NCBI GenBank assembly: GCA_015067885.1
Contig: SVLO01000006.1
Location: forward strand, 1 to 64,000
Direction: 5' to 3'
From: Oscillospiraceae bacterium
GTDB taxonomy: Bacteria > Bacillota > Clostridia > Oscillospirales > Oscillospiraceae
Length of the DNA: 64,000 bases
Below, piece by piece: positions 43,600 through 51,766 of the stretch. How positions within the stretch are numbered: position 1 is the first letter of the stretch; every line of letters starts with the position of its first letter. A model generated the notes under the pieces. That model was not told the DNA's origin and searched no databases. It saw only the letters and a program-made list of their open reading frames with translations. A program made the position numbers and the translations under genes.

Positions 43600-43627
43600 A
43601 TTATACAACAACTACGAAATTTTGCAA
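43600..43627 (-). promoter_or_regulatory. Sigma-A promoter of wzz-cpsD-cpsB
   Basis: TTGCAA, 16 bases, TATAAT (preceded by TTG) on the reverse strand. Confidence 0.75.
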
Positions 43628-43650
43628 GAGTCCACTCCATATTTTCCACA

Positions 43651-43689
43651 TAAAAAGCAAAAGGTCCGGCACCAAAACGGTGCCGGACC
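43651..43689 (-). terminator. Intrinsic terminator after carB
   Basis: Perfect stem GGTCCGGCACC / GGTGCCGGACC with a four-to-five-base loop followed by TTTTGCTTTTT on the reverse strand. Confidence 0.9.
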
Positions 43690-43700
43690 CTCTCTTTTTG

Positions 43701-46700
43701 TCAGATTTTGGTGATGTCGATGGGAATCAGCTCTTCGCTGCGGCTCTGCTGGCGGACGGTCAGCAGGGCCCGGGCGGTGTCGATGGCGGTGACACAGCCC
43801 ACGGAATGTTCCACCGCGCTGCGGCGGATCTTGAAGCCGTCGGTATCCTGCTTGCGGCCCTTGGTGGGGGTGTTGATGATCAGGTCCACGGTGCCGGAGG
43901 CGATCATGTCCAAAATGTTGGGATGTGCCTGGGACACGCGGTTGACCCGCTTGCACTCCACGCCCGCCTCGGTCAGCACGTCGCAGGTGCCGGAGGTGGC
44001 GTACAGCTCGATGCCCATCTCCTCAAAGCCCCGGGCAATGGGAACGATCTCCTTCTTATCCTCGTCCTTGACGGTGATGATGATGCGGCCGCCGCGCTTG
44101 GGGGCGCGCATACCGGAACCCTTGAACGCCTTGAGCAATGCCTGGGGATAGGTTTCGTCCAGACCCAGCACCTCGCCGGTGGACTTCATCTCGGGGCCGA
44201 GGCCGGTATCCACGTCGGTCAGCTTCTCGAAGGAGAACACAGGCGCCTTGACGGCGTAGTAGCTGGCCTCCTTATAAATGCCGGTGCCGTAGCCCAGGTC
44301 CTTCAGCTTCTGACCCAGCATGACCTTGGTAGCCAGGTCGATGATGGGTACGCCCGTGACCTTGGAGATATAGGGGATGGTGCGGGAGGAGCGGGGGTTG
44401 ACCTCGATGACGTAGATCTCGTCGTTGTAGAGGATATACTGGGCGTTGATCAGGCCGATGACGCCCAGGTGCTTGGCCATGTTGCGGGTGTGCTTCAAAA
44501 TCAGCTCCCGGTGCTTGTCCTCCAGGTTCAGGGGAGGATATACTGCGATGGAGTCACCGGAGTGAACACCGGCACGCTCCACGTGTTCCATGATACCGGG
44601 GATGAGGATGTCTTCACCGTCGAACACGCCGTCCACTTCCAGCTCCCGGCCCATGAGGTACTTGTCCACCAGGATGGGATGCTCCTGCACGGTCATGTTG
44701 ATGATCTTCATGAACTCCTCGATGTTGCGGTCGGAGTAGGCGATCTCCATACCCTGGCCACCCAGCACGTAGGAGGGGCGCACCAGCACGGGGTAGCCCA
44801 GCTCGTGGGCGGCCTGCAGCGCCTCTTCGGTGGTGAAGATGGTGCGGCCCTTGGCGCGGGGAATGTCGCACTTCTCCAGGATCTCATCGAAGCGCTCACG
44901 GTCCTCGGCGGCGTCCACGCCGTCGGAGGAGGTACCCAGGATACGCACGCCCATGTCGGTCAGGGCCTTGGCCAGCTTGATGGCGGTCTGTCCGCCGAAC
45001 TGGACCACGGCGCCCCAGGGCTTCTCCTGCTCCACGATGTTCTGCACGTCCTCGGCGGTCAGCGGCTCGAAGTACAGCTTGTCCGCCACGTCGAAGTCGG
45101 TGGAAACGGTCTCGGGGTTGTTGTTGACGATGATGGTTTCGTAACCCAGGCGGCGGAAGGCCCACACGGAGTGGACGGAGCAGTAGTCAAACTCGATGCC
45201 CTGGCCGATACGGATGGGGCCGGAGCCGAGGACCAGCACCTTCTTGCGGTCGCCGGTGTCCACGGCCTCGTTCTCGCCGTCGTAGGTGGAGTAGTAATAG
45301 GGGGTCTTGGCATCAAACTCGGCGGCGCAGGTGTCCACCATCTTGAAGGAGGGGATGATGCCGTAGCTTTCCCGCAGGGCCTTGACCTCCTCCTGCTTCA
45401 TACCGCACAGGGTGCCGATATAGCTGTCGGCAAAGCACATCTCCTTGGCCTGCTTCATCAGGTCGGCGTCGGGGGCGCCCTTACATGCCTTCAGCGCCTC
45501 CTCCATGTCGATGATGCGCTTGAAGCCGTCCAGGAACCAAATGTCCATCTTGGTGATGTGGTTGATTTTTTGGGGAGAGAAACCGCGGCGCAAAGCCTCG
45601 GCCACCACGAACAGCCGCTCGTCGGTGACGTTGACCAGCATATCCTCGATCTCGTCGGTGTACAGACCCTCCAGCTTGTCCAGCTTCAGGGCGCGCACGT
45701 TCAGCTCCAGGGAGCGAATGGCCTTCATCAGGGCGCCCTCGAAGGAGTTGGCGATGGCCATGACCTCGCCGGTGGCCTTCATCTGGGTACCCAGGGTGCG
45801 GCTGGCGGTGGTGAACTTATCGAAGGGCAGGCGGGGGATCTTCAGCACGCAGTAGTCGATGGCCGGCTCGAAACAGGCCATGGTGGTACCGGTAACGGCG
45901 TTGGTGATCTCGTCCAGGGTGTAGCCCAGGGCCACCTTAGCCGCCACCTTGGCGATGGGGTAACCGGTAGCCTTGGAGGCCAGGGCGGAGGAACGGGACA
46001 CACGGGGGTTGACCTCGATGACCGCGTACTCAAAGCTGTCGGGGTTCAGGGCGAACTGGCAGTTACAGCCGCCCTCGATCTCCAGGGCGTTGATGATGTC
46101 CAGGGCCGCGGAGCGCAGCATCTGATACTCCTTGGGGGCCAGGGTCTGGGTGGGGGCCACCACGATGGAGTCGCCGGTGTGGACGCCCACAGGGTCGATG
46201 TTCTCCATGGAGCAGATGGTGATGGCGTTGCCGGCGCTGTCGCGCATAACCTCGAACTCGATCTCCTTCCAGCCGGAGATGCACCGCTCGATGAGCACCT
46301 GACCCACACGGGACAGGTTGATGCCGCGGTCGGAGATCTCCTCCAAAGAGGCCCGGTCGTAGGCGATGCCGCCGCCGGTGCCGCCCAGGGTGTAGGCCGG
46401 ACGGACGATGACGGGATAGCCGATGGACTCGGCAAACTCCACGGCGTCGGCCACGCTCTCCACCACGAGAGAGGTGACGCAGGGCTGGCCGATGGACTCC
46501 ATACAGTCCTTAAAGCCCTGGCGATCCTCCGCCTTGTGGATGGACTCGGGGCTGGTACCCAGCAGACGGATGCCGTACTTTTCCAGGGTGCCGTTCTCGT
46601 ACAGGGCCATGCCCAGGTTCAGGCCGGTCTGTCCGCCCAGGTTGGGCAGCAGGGCGTCGGGCCGCTCCTTCTCAATGATCTGAGTGACGGAGGGGATGTT

Positions 46701-46907
46701 CAGCGGCTCGATATACACATGGTCGGCAATGTCCTTGTCGGTCATGATGGTGGCGGGGTTGGAGTTGACCAGAACGACCTCCAGTCCCTCCTCTTTCAGG
46801 GCGCGGCAGGCCTGGGTGCCGGCGTAGTCAAACTCGGCGGCCTGGCCGATGACGATGGGGCCGGAGCCAAGGACAAGAACTTTCTTAATGTCAGCGTATC
46901 TGGGCAT
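43701..46907 (-). CDS. carB: Carbamoyl-phosphate synthase large subunit
   Basis: Makes carbamoyl phosphate from bicarbonate, ammonia and two ATP for pyrimidines and arginine. The 1068-residue protein has both ATP-grasp halves (starts VLVLGSGPIVIGQAAEFDYA and, near residue 560, VLVLGSGPIRIGQGIEFDYC), the oligomerisation domain around residues 405-550, and the C-terminal allosteric MGS-like domain (about 935-1068). It looks intact. It starts at the TAATG overlap with carA. Its usual ammonia supplier, the CarA glutaminase, appears inactive here, so it may rely on free ammonia. Confidence 0.97.
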   Translation of the reverse strand: MPRYADIKKVLVLGSGPIVIGQAAEFDYAGTQACRALKEEGLEVVLVNSNPATIMTDKDIADHVYIEPLNIPSVTQIIEKERPDALLPNLGGQTGLNLGMALYENGTLEKYGIRLLGTSPESIHKAEDRQGFKDCMESIGQPCVTSLVVESVADAVEFAESIGYPVIVRPAYTLGGTGGGIAYDRASLEEISDRGINLSRVGQVLIERCISGWKEIEFEVMRDSAGNAITICSMENIDPVGVHTGDSIVVAPTQTLAPKEYQMLRSAALDIINALEIEGGCNCQFALNPDSFEYAVIEVNPRVSRSSALASKATGYPIAKVAAKVALGYTLDEITNAVTGTTMACFEPAIDYCVLKIPRLPFDKFTTASRTLGTQMKATGEVMAIANSFEGALMKAIRSLELNVRALKLDKLEGLYTDEIEDMLVNVTDERLFVVAEALRRGFSPQKINHITKMDIWFLDGFKRIIDMEEALKACKGAPDADLMKQAKEMCFADSYIGTLCGMKQEEVKALRESYGIIPSFKMVDTCAAEFDAKTPYYYSTYDGENEAVDTGDRKKVLVLGSGPIRIGQGIEFDYCSVHSVWAFRRLGYETIIVNNNPETVSTDFDVADKLYFEPLTAEDVQNIVEQEKPWGAVVQFGGQTAIKLAKALTDMGVRILGTSSDGVDAAEDRERFDEILEKCDIPRAKGRTIFTTEEALQAAHELGYPVLVRPSYVLGGQGMEIAYSDRNIEEFMKIINMTVQEHPILVDKYLMGRELEVDGVFDGEDILIPGIMEHVERAGVHSGDSIAVYPPLNLEDKHRELILKHTRNMAKHLGVIGLINAQYILYNDEIYVIEVNPRSSRTIPYISKVTGVPIIDLATKVMLGQKLKDLGYGTGIYKEASYYAVKAPVFSFEKLTDVDTGLGPEMKSTGEVLGLDETYPQALLKAFKGSGMRAPKRGGRIIITVKDEDKKEIVPIARGFEEMGIELYATSGTCDVLTEAGVECKRVNRVSQAHPNILDMIASGTVDLIINTPTKGRKQDTDGFKIRRSAVEHSVGCVTAIDTARALLTVRQQSRSEELIPIDITKI

Positions 46908-47989
46908 TACTTGGCACCTCCCATAATCTCAACGACGCGGTCAAAGACGTACTTGACTTCCATGGGGCCGGTATTGCCCTCGGGATCGTACTGCATAGTG
47001 AAGCAGTTGGGGCGGGCGTATTTCAGACCCTCCACGCTGCCGTCGTTGACGTTGACGTGGCTGACCGTGGCAACGGCCGCGTCCACGCTGCCCTCCTCCA
47101 CGGCGTAGCCGTGGTTTTGGGCGGTGATGAACACCTTACCCTTTTCCAGGTCGCGGACGGGAATGTTGCCGCCCCGGTGACCGTAGGGCAGTTTCTCGGT
47201 CCTGCCGCCCACGGCAAGGGCCAGCAGTTGGTGGCCCAGACCAAAGCCAAACAGAGGCAGGCTGCTGTCGTAGAGCTTCTTGATTTCCGCAATGATGGCG
47301 GTATTCTCGGCGGGGTCGCCGGGGCCGGGGGACAGCACCACACCGTCGTAGCCGCCGGCCAAAATATCCTCGGCAGCGGTGTTGGCGGGCAGGACGGTCA
47401 CCTTGCAGCCGCGGGCGGTCAGGCCGGCGATGATGCTGTTGGGCACGCCGCAGTCCAGCACGGCGGCGTGGCAGGTCTGCTCACCCCGGGCAGGGATGAC
47501 CTTGGCCTGGCTGCAGGTGACCTCGGCCACCTTCTTCTCCACCCGGTAGGCGCGGAGCTTCTCCATCACCTGGGCGACATTAAAATGCTCCGCACAGGTG
47601 AGCATAGCCATCATGCTCCCCTGGTTGCGGAGTATTCTCGTCAGGGCACGGGTGTCCACACCCTGCACGCCCGCAATATTGTTCTGTTTCAGATAGGTGT
47701 TCAGATCGCCCTGGCAGCGGAAGTTGCTGCCCCGGTCGGACAGGTGACGGACCACCAGGACCTCCACCCAAGTGCGGTCGGACTCCACATCCTCGTCGTT
47801 GACGCCGTAGTTGCCAACCAGGGGATAGGACATGACCACGCCCTGTCCGGCGTAGGCCGGGTCGGTCAGCAGTTCCTGATACCCGGTCATGGAGGTATTG
47901 AACACCAGCTCACAGATCTTTTCTTCCGTGCTGCCGATGCTGGTTCCGGTAAACACGCTACCGTTTTCCAGAATCAAAGTCGCTTTCAT
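46907..47989 (-). CDS. carA: Carbamoyl-phosphate synthase small subunit, glutaminase-inactive
   Basis: A 360-residue protein with the N-terminal CPSase small-chain domain (about 1-150) and a class I glutamine amidotransferase domain (about 172-350). In E. coli CarA the catalytic residues are Cys269, His353 and Glu355. Here the nucleophile elbow reads FGFGLGHQ with Gly250 (codon GGT, 47240-47242) for Cys, and YDPEGNTGP with Asp335 (codon GAT, 46985-46987) for His; Glu337 remains. Both changes abolish the known mechanism. The frame is otherwise whole, so the protein is probably kept as a structural partner of CarB. Start at 47989 fits AAAGGCGGG at nine bases; earlier Mets are less likely. Confidence 0.93.
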   Translation of the reverse strand: MKATLILENGSVFTGTSIGSTEEKICELVFNTSMTGYQELLTDPAYAGQGVVMSYPLVGNYGVNDEDVESDRTWVEVLVVRHLSDRGSNFRCQGDLNTYLKQNNIAGVQGVDTRALTRILRNQGSMMAMLTCAEHFNVAQVMEKLRAYRVEKKVAEVTCSQAKVIPARGEQTCHAAVLDCGVPNSIIAGLTARGCKVTVLPANTAAEDILAGGYDGVVLSPGPGDPAENTAIIAEIKKLYDSSLPLFGFGLGHQLLALAVGGRTEKLPYGHRGGNIPVRDLEKGKVFITAQNHGYAVEEGSVDAAVATVSHVNVNDGSVEGLKYARPNCFTMQYDPEGNTGPMEVKYVFDRVVEIMGGAK

Positions 47990-48030
47990 ACTGTGCATCC
48001 CGCCTTTCAGTTCCATTGTCTACTCACTCG

Positions 48031-48088
48031 AAAAAAGGGAGTGACCGCGCGCATCCATCATCCATACGGATGGCGCGTAGTAACTCCC
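48031..48088 (-). promoter_or_regulatory. Attenuator-like hairpin in the carA leader
   Basis: On the reverse strand GGGAGT, GCGC and CATCC pair with GGATG, GCGC and ACTCCC, followed by TTTTTT: a complete intrinsic terminator inside the carAB leader. A small alternative hairpin AACTCGGGAGTT overlaps its 5' arm. This suggests transcription attenuation, as expected for pyrimidine genes, but no PyrR-binding loop consensus is evident. Confidence 0.6.
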
Positions 48089-48103
48089 GAGTTCGTTCAG
48101 TAC

Positions 48104-48132
48104 ATTTTATCGAAAACCCGAGCAAATTGCAA
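48104..48132 (-). promoter_or_regulatory. Sigma-A promoter of carAB
   Basis: TTGCAA, 17 bases, TAAAAT on the reverse strand; start near 48097, only about nine bases before the attenuator stem. Confidence 0.8.
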
Positions 48133-48192
48133 GGGCTTATCCCCTATTTTTTCAGTATTTTTCAATTCCGTACAATTATCCAAAACCGCCGG

Positions 48193-48221
48193 ACATATTC
48201 CCGCCCGAAAATGGCATAATA
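48193..48221 (+). promoter_or_regulatory. Candidate sigma-F/G-type promoter of DUF421-DUF4363
   Basis: ACATA, 17 bases, CATAATA. The -10 fits the forespore consensus fully and the -35 misses only the first base. No sigma-A -35 is seen at the right distance. Confidence 0.4.
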
Positions 48222-48250
48222 ACCTTATCCGCACGGAAAGGAGTTTGCCC

Positions 48251-48931
48251 ATGGCCATCGCCTTTATGCGCACCGTTATCCTATATATTTTGATCATCGC
48301 CGGGGTCCGGCTCATGGGCAAGCGCCAAGTGGGCGAGCTGGAGCCGTCGGAGCTGGTGGTGTCCCTGCTCATCGCCGACCTGGCCGCCGTCCCCATGCAG
48401 GATTTCGGTATCCCGCTGCTGACCGGCATTATTCCCATCCTCGTGCTACTGAGCATGACCATGATTTTGTCGGTGCTGACCATGAAATTCCCGTCGCTGC
48501 GCGCCCTGCTGTGCGGCAAGCCCAGCATCGTGGTCCGTGACGGCAGACCCGACCCCCGGGAAATGCGCCGCAACCGCCTGACCGTGGACGAGCTGCTGGA
48601 AGAGCTGCGCATGAACGGCTACACCGACCTTACCAAGATCCGCTACGCAATTTTGGAAACCAACGGCCAGCTCTCCGTCCTGCCCTACGCCGCCCAGCAG
48701 CCCCCCTCCGCCCAGCAGTTGAACCTGCGTGCCACCGACGGCGGTCTGCCCCGGGTCATCATCAGCGACGGCGTGCTGCTGCAGGACAACCTGACCGCCG
48801 CGGGCTATGACACGGACTGGCTGAATCAACAGCTCAGGCAGCACCACGTCCCCTCCCCTGCCCACGTGTTTCTGCTGACGGTGGACGAGCTGGGCCGGGT
48901 CTATTTCATCCCCCGGGAGGTGGACGTGTGA
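48251..48931 (+). CDS. DUF421 (YetF-type) membrane protein
   Basis: A 226-residue protein with about three N-terminal membrane helices and a cytoplasmic domain. The conserved family segment GKRQVGELEPSELVV (near residue 22) and the later RPDPREMRRNRLTVDELLEELR (near residue 99) are present. Family members have been linked to spore properties in Bacillus. The start has GAAAGGAG nine bases upstream. It is followed by a DUF4363 gene with a four-base overlap, a common clostridial pair, and preceded by a sporulation-type promoter candidate. Confidence 0.9.
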   Translation: MAIAFMRTVILYILIIAGVRLMGKRQVGELEPSELVVSLLIADLAAVPMQDFGIPLLTGIIPILVLLSMTMILSVLTMKFPSLRALLCGKPSIVVRDGRPDPREMRRNRLTVDELLEELRMNGYTDLTKIRYAILETNGQLSVLPYAAQQPPSAQQLNLRATDGGLPRVIISDGVLLQDNLTAAGYDTDWLNQQLRQHHVPSPAHVFLLTVDELGRVYFIPREVDV

Positions 48932-49308
48932 AGCGACTTACCATCGCTTTGGTGCTGTTACTGTCTGTACTTGGAATGACCGTATTCCATAGCTGCTATC
49001 TGTCCCGACTGACCGACGATTTTTCCCGCCAACTGACCCAGGCCGCCACTCACGCGGACCGAGAGCAGTGGTCCCAGGCACTGGAACTGACGGAGCAGAC
49101 CCTTGCCGCGTGGGAGAGGCACGACTTTTATCTGCACGTGCTGCTGCGGCACACGGACATTGACGCCATCCGGCAGACCTTTCACGAGGTGGTGGAATAT
49201 CTGAAGCTGGAAGAGCCCGACCAGTACACCGCCGCCAACGCCAGGCTCATCACGCAAATCGAGCTGCTGGCCGAGGCGGAGCAGCTGGATCTGAAAAATG
49301 TACTATAA
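48928..49308 (+). CDS. DUF4363 family protein
   Basis: A 126-residue protein with an N-terminal membrane anchor or uncleaved signal (MKRLTIALVLLLSVLGMTVF) and an all-helical extracytoplasmic part, matching the small DUF4363 family that accompanies DUF421 proteins. It begins at a GTG overlapping the DUF421 stop. Probably forms a complex with DUF421; role unknown. Confidence 0.8.
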   Translation: MKRLTIALVLLLSVLGMTVFHSCYLSRLTDDFSRQLTQAATHADREQWSQALELTEQTLAAWERHDFYLHVLLRHTDIDAIRQTFHEVVEYLKLEEPDQYTAANARLITQIELLAEAEQLDLKNVL

Positions 49309-49341
49309 AGCACTGTCCGCCCCGTGTACTGACAGGATCGC

Positions 49342-49382
49342 AAACAGACGACATTCAACTTTGGTCGGTGTCGTCTGTTTTG
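49342..49382 (+). terminator. Intrinsic terminator after DUF4363
   Basis: Stem AAACAGACGACA / TGTCGTCTGTTT with a 15-base loop followed by T-rich sequence. Confidence 0.8.
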
Positions 49383-49512
49383 TGCGCTTCAAGGACGAAC
49401 GCCTCTGCTTTTCGGCTATGCTGCGTCTTGTATGCAGGCCGGCATATTACCTTCAGGCATCGGTGCGAATTGATATAGACGGGTACATCTGTCCACAATA
49501 CAGTGCATCACA

Positions 49513-49541
49513 TTGACAAAATGCCGTTTTTTTGCTATGAT
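49513..49541 (+). promoter_or_regulatory. Sigma-A promoter of the potassium uptake genes
   Basis: Perfect TTGACA, 17 bases, TATGAT. Between the terminator at 49382 and this promoter nothing else is seen. The leader from about 49548 to 49672 (about 125 bases) has a small hairpin GGACT / AGTCC (near 49563-49580) but no match to a c-di-AMP riboswitch. Confidence 0.8.
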
Positions 49542-49672
49542 AACACTCAATTCATACAAGCGGACTGCAAAACGAGTCCGGGTAACACCGTAAGCAAGAA
49601 AAGCATCTGCTGATAATTTGAATTCAAACAACTCTTTCGGCAACCGTATTTGTCCATGGGGAGTAAAATACT

Positions 49673-51025
49673 ATGAAACGAATCAGATTTTCAACGACCC
49701 AAATTATACTCCTGAGTTTTCTTCTGGCCATATTGATGGGAAGCCTTCTTTTGGCCCTGCCCATAAGCTCAGCCAACGGAACTGCAGTACCGTATATCGA
49801 CGCGCTGTTTACGGCAGCAACTTCAACCTGTGTTACCGGACTTGTAACAGTGCCAACTTTTTCAACGTGGAGCGTTTTTGGGCAGATCGTTATACTGATC
49901 CTGATACAGATCGGTGGCGTCGGAGTTATCACAATCATAACCGGATGGATGCTTCTCTTAAACAGAAAACTGGGCATCAGCGACAGACTGCTCATTCAGG
50001 ACGCGTTCAATCTTAATACCATGTCGGGACTTGTCAGGTTTGTCAGGAACGTGTTATCCGGCACACTGATCATCGAGGGAATCGGTGCACTTGCGTATAT
50101 GCTCGTGTTCATCCCCGAGTTTGGCGCAAAAGGCATTTGGATATCGGTGTTCAATTCTGTTTCCGCCTTTTGTAACGCAGGCATTGACATTATTGCGGAT
50201 AACAGCCTTTGTAATTACGCCGCAAATCCCTTAATCAACATCGTAACCTCTGCGCTCATAATTCTCGGGGGGCTCGGATATATCGTATGGTGGGACGTCC
50301 TGCGTGTAGTTAGGAGTCATTCACCAAAGAACAAAAAAATATTCAGACATCTGACCTTGCACAGCAAGATAGCTATTACTGTTACGGCGGTTCTCATCCT
50401 TGCCGGTGCTATTCTCATATTCATCTTTGAATACGGAAATCCTTTGACCATTGGAGAGATGAACCTGTTGGATAAAATTCAGACATCGTTCTTCCAATCG
50501 GTCACCACGAGAACCGCAGGCTTTGCCTCTGTTCCGCAAGAAAATCTGACGAATGCGTCTGCTGCCGTATCTGTTATTTTGATGTTGATCGGCGGTTCCC
50601 CGGTGGGAACGGCAGGCGGTATAAAAACCGTAACCATCGCTGTACTTATCTGCTCGGCATTCGCTACCATCAGAAACAAAAACAGTGCTGCCTTGTTCGG
50701 TCGCCGCATTTCTGACAACTCGATCAAAAAGGCACTTGCCGTAGCAACAGCCTTTTTCATGCTCTGCACCACCTCAGCGGTGCTTTTACTGGCAACGAGC
50801 AACGTTTCTGCCCTTGATGCAGTTTACGAAGCGGTCAGTGCAGCGGCAACTGTGGGTCTTTCAAGAAATTTCACGGCAACGCTCAGCACATTCGGAAAGC
50901 TCGTTATCATCGTGACCATGTATCTTGGCAGAGTCGGTCCCATATCGCTTGCGGTCGCGCTCGGCAGCAAGAACGAAAGCCAGAACGTCGTTTCTGAGCC
51001 AACGGAAGATATCAGCATCGGATAA
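49673..51025 (+). CDS. TrkH/KtrB-type potassium uptake membrane protein
   Basis: Channel subunit of a Trk/Ktr potassium system, 450 residues. Four pore-loop repeats with the filter glycines are visible: TSTCVTGL (near 51), SAFCNAGI (near 163), TTRTAGF (near 281) and AATVGLS (near 396). Length suits KtrB. The start has GGGGAGT upstream. The gene is clearly more A/T-rich than surrounding genes, as is its partner. Cation may be K+ or Na+. Confidence 0.93.
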   Translation: MKRIRFSTTQIILLSFLLAILMGSLLLALPISSANGTAVPYIDALFTAATSTCVTGLVTVPTFSTWSVFGQIVILILIQIGGVGVITIITGWMLLLNRKLGISDRLLIQDAFNLNTMSGLVRFVRNVLSGTLIIEGIGALAYMLVFIPEFGAKGIWISVFNSVSAFCNAGIDIIADNSLCNYAANPLINIVTSALIILGGLGYIVWWDVLRVVRSHSPKNKKIFRHLTLHSKIAITVTAVLILAGAILIFIFEYGNPLTIGEMNLLDKIQTSFFQSVTTRTAGFASVPQENLTNASAAVSVILMLIGGSPVGTAGGIKTVTIAVLICSAFATIRNKNSAALFGRRISDNSIKKALAVATAFFMLCTTSAVLLLATSNVSALDAVYEAVSAAATVGLSRNFTATLSTFGKLVIIVTMYLGRVGPISLAVALGSKNESQNVVSEPTEDISIG

Positions 51026-51036
51026 AGGAGGCGCCT

Positions 51037-51687
51037 ATGAAAGTAAAGAAAACCTACGCGGTCTTCGGTCTTGGAAGATACGGTACAGCCGTGGCAAGAG
51101 AACTTGTAGAAAACGGCATGGAAGTCATTGCAGTAGATGCCCGGCAAAAAATCGTGAACGACGCAGCGGCATATTTGCCTGTTTGTAAGTGTGCGGATGT
51201 GACTAATCCGGAGGTCATCTCCCGCCTTGGCATTCGCAACATTGATACCGTGATCATTTGTATGGCAAGCAATCTTGAATCAAGCGTAATGGCGGTCACA
51301 CTTTGTAAAGAAGCGGGTGTTAAAACCGTTATCGCAAAATGCGCAAATGAGCTTCAGCAAAAGATATTGCTTCGTGTGGGTGCGGATCAGGTGGTTTTCC
51401 CCGAAAACGAGTCAGGCATTCGCCTTGCCAAGAATCTCGTGAGTTCAGGCTTCATTGATATGATCTCTCTGTCCAAAGACGTATCGGTGGTTGAAATCAA
51501 CGTGAAGGACGAATGGCTTGGTAAAAACCTGATTGAATTAAATCTCCGCAAAAAATACGGCTTCAATGTCATCGCTGTCAAAAAGGAAGAAACGGTAAGC
51601 GTAAACATCAATCCCGAGCAGCCTCTTGATGCGGACACCACACTAATTGTTATCGCTAACATAGCTAAGCTGGGAAAATTAAAATAA
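51037..51687 (+). CDS. TrkA/KtrA-type potassium uptake regulator
   Basis: Cytoplasmic gating ring subunit of 216 residues: an RCK N-terminal nucleotide-binding fold (VFGLGRYGTAVARELVENG near residue 9) and a C-terminal TrkA-C domain (about 135-216) of the type that in KtrA binds c-di-AMP. It follows the channel gene by 11 bases with AAAGGAGGCG before the ATG. Confidence 0.93.
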   Translation: MKVKKTYAVFGLGRYGTAVARELVENGMEVIAVDARQKIVNDAAAYLPVCKCADVTNPEVISRLGIRNIDTVIICMASNLESSVMAVTLCKEAGVKTVIAKCANELQQKILLRVGADQVVFPENESGIRLAKNLVSSGFIDMISLSKDVSVVEINVKDEWLGKNLIELNLRKKYGFNVIAVKKEETVSVNINPEQPLDADTTLIVIANIAKLGKLK

Positions 51688-51698
51688 GTTTTACAATA

Positions 51699-51744
51699 CA
51701 CAAAACCCGCAAACAATTTCAGAGAAATTGTTTGCGGGTTTTGT
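51699..51744. terminator. Bidirectional terminator between trkA and rarA
   Basis: A 21-pair perfect stem from ACAAAACCCGCAAAC to its complement with a tiny loop, serving two convergent units. Confidence 0.95.
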
Positions 51745-51766
51745 GCCAGAAAACAGCTTCAGGCGC

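Noticed and set aside
43545-47108. An 1187-codon open frame on the forward strand
   Set aside because: It is antisense to carB, shows no family resemblance, and reflects the GC-rich codon pattern of carB.
47057-48250. A forward frame extending the DUF421 gene upstream by about 400 codons
   Set aside because: It runs antisense through carA; the DUF421 domain starts at the ATG at 48251 with GAAAGGAG.
49548-49672. c-di-AMP (ydaO) riboswitch before the potassium genes
   Set aside because: The leader is short and lacks the conserved segments of that class as far as can be judged by eye.
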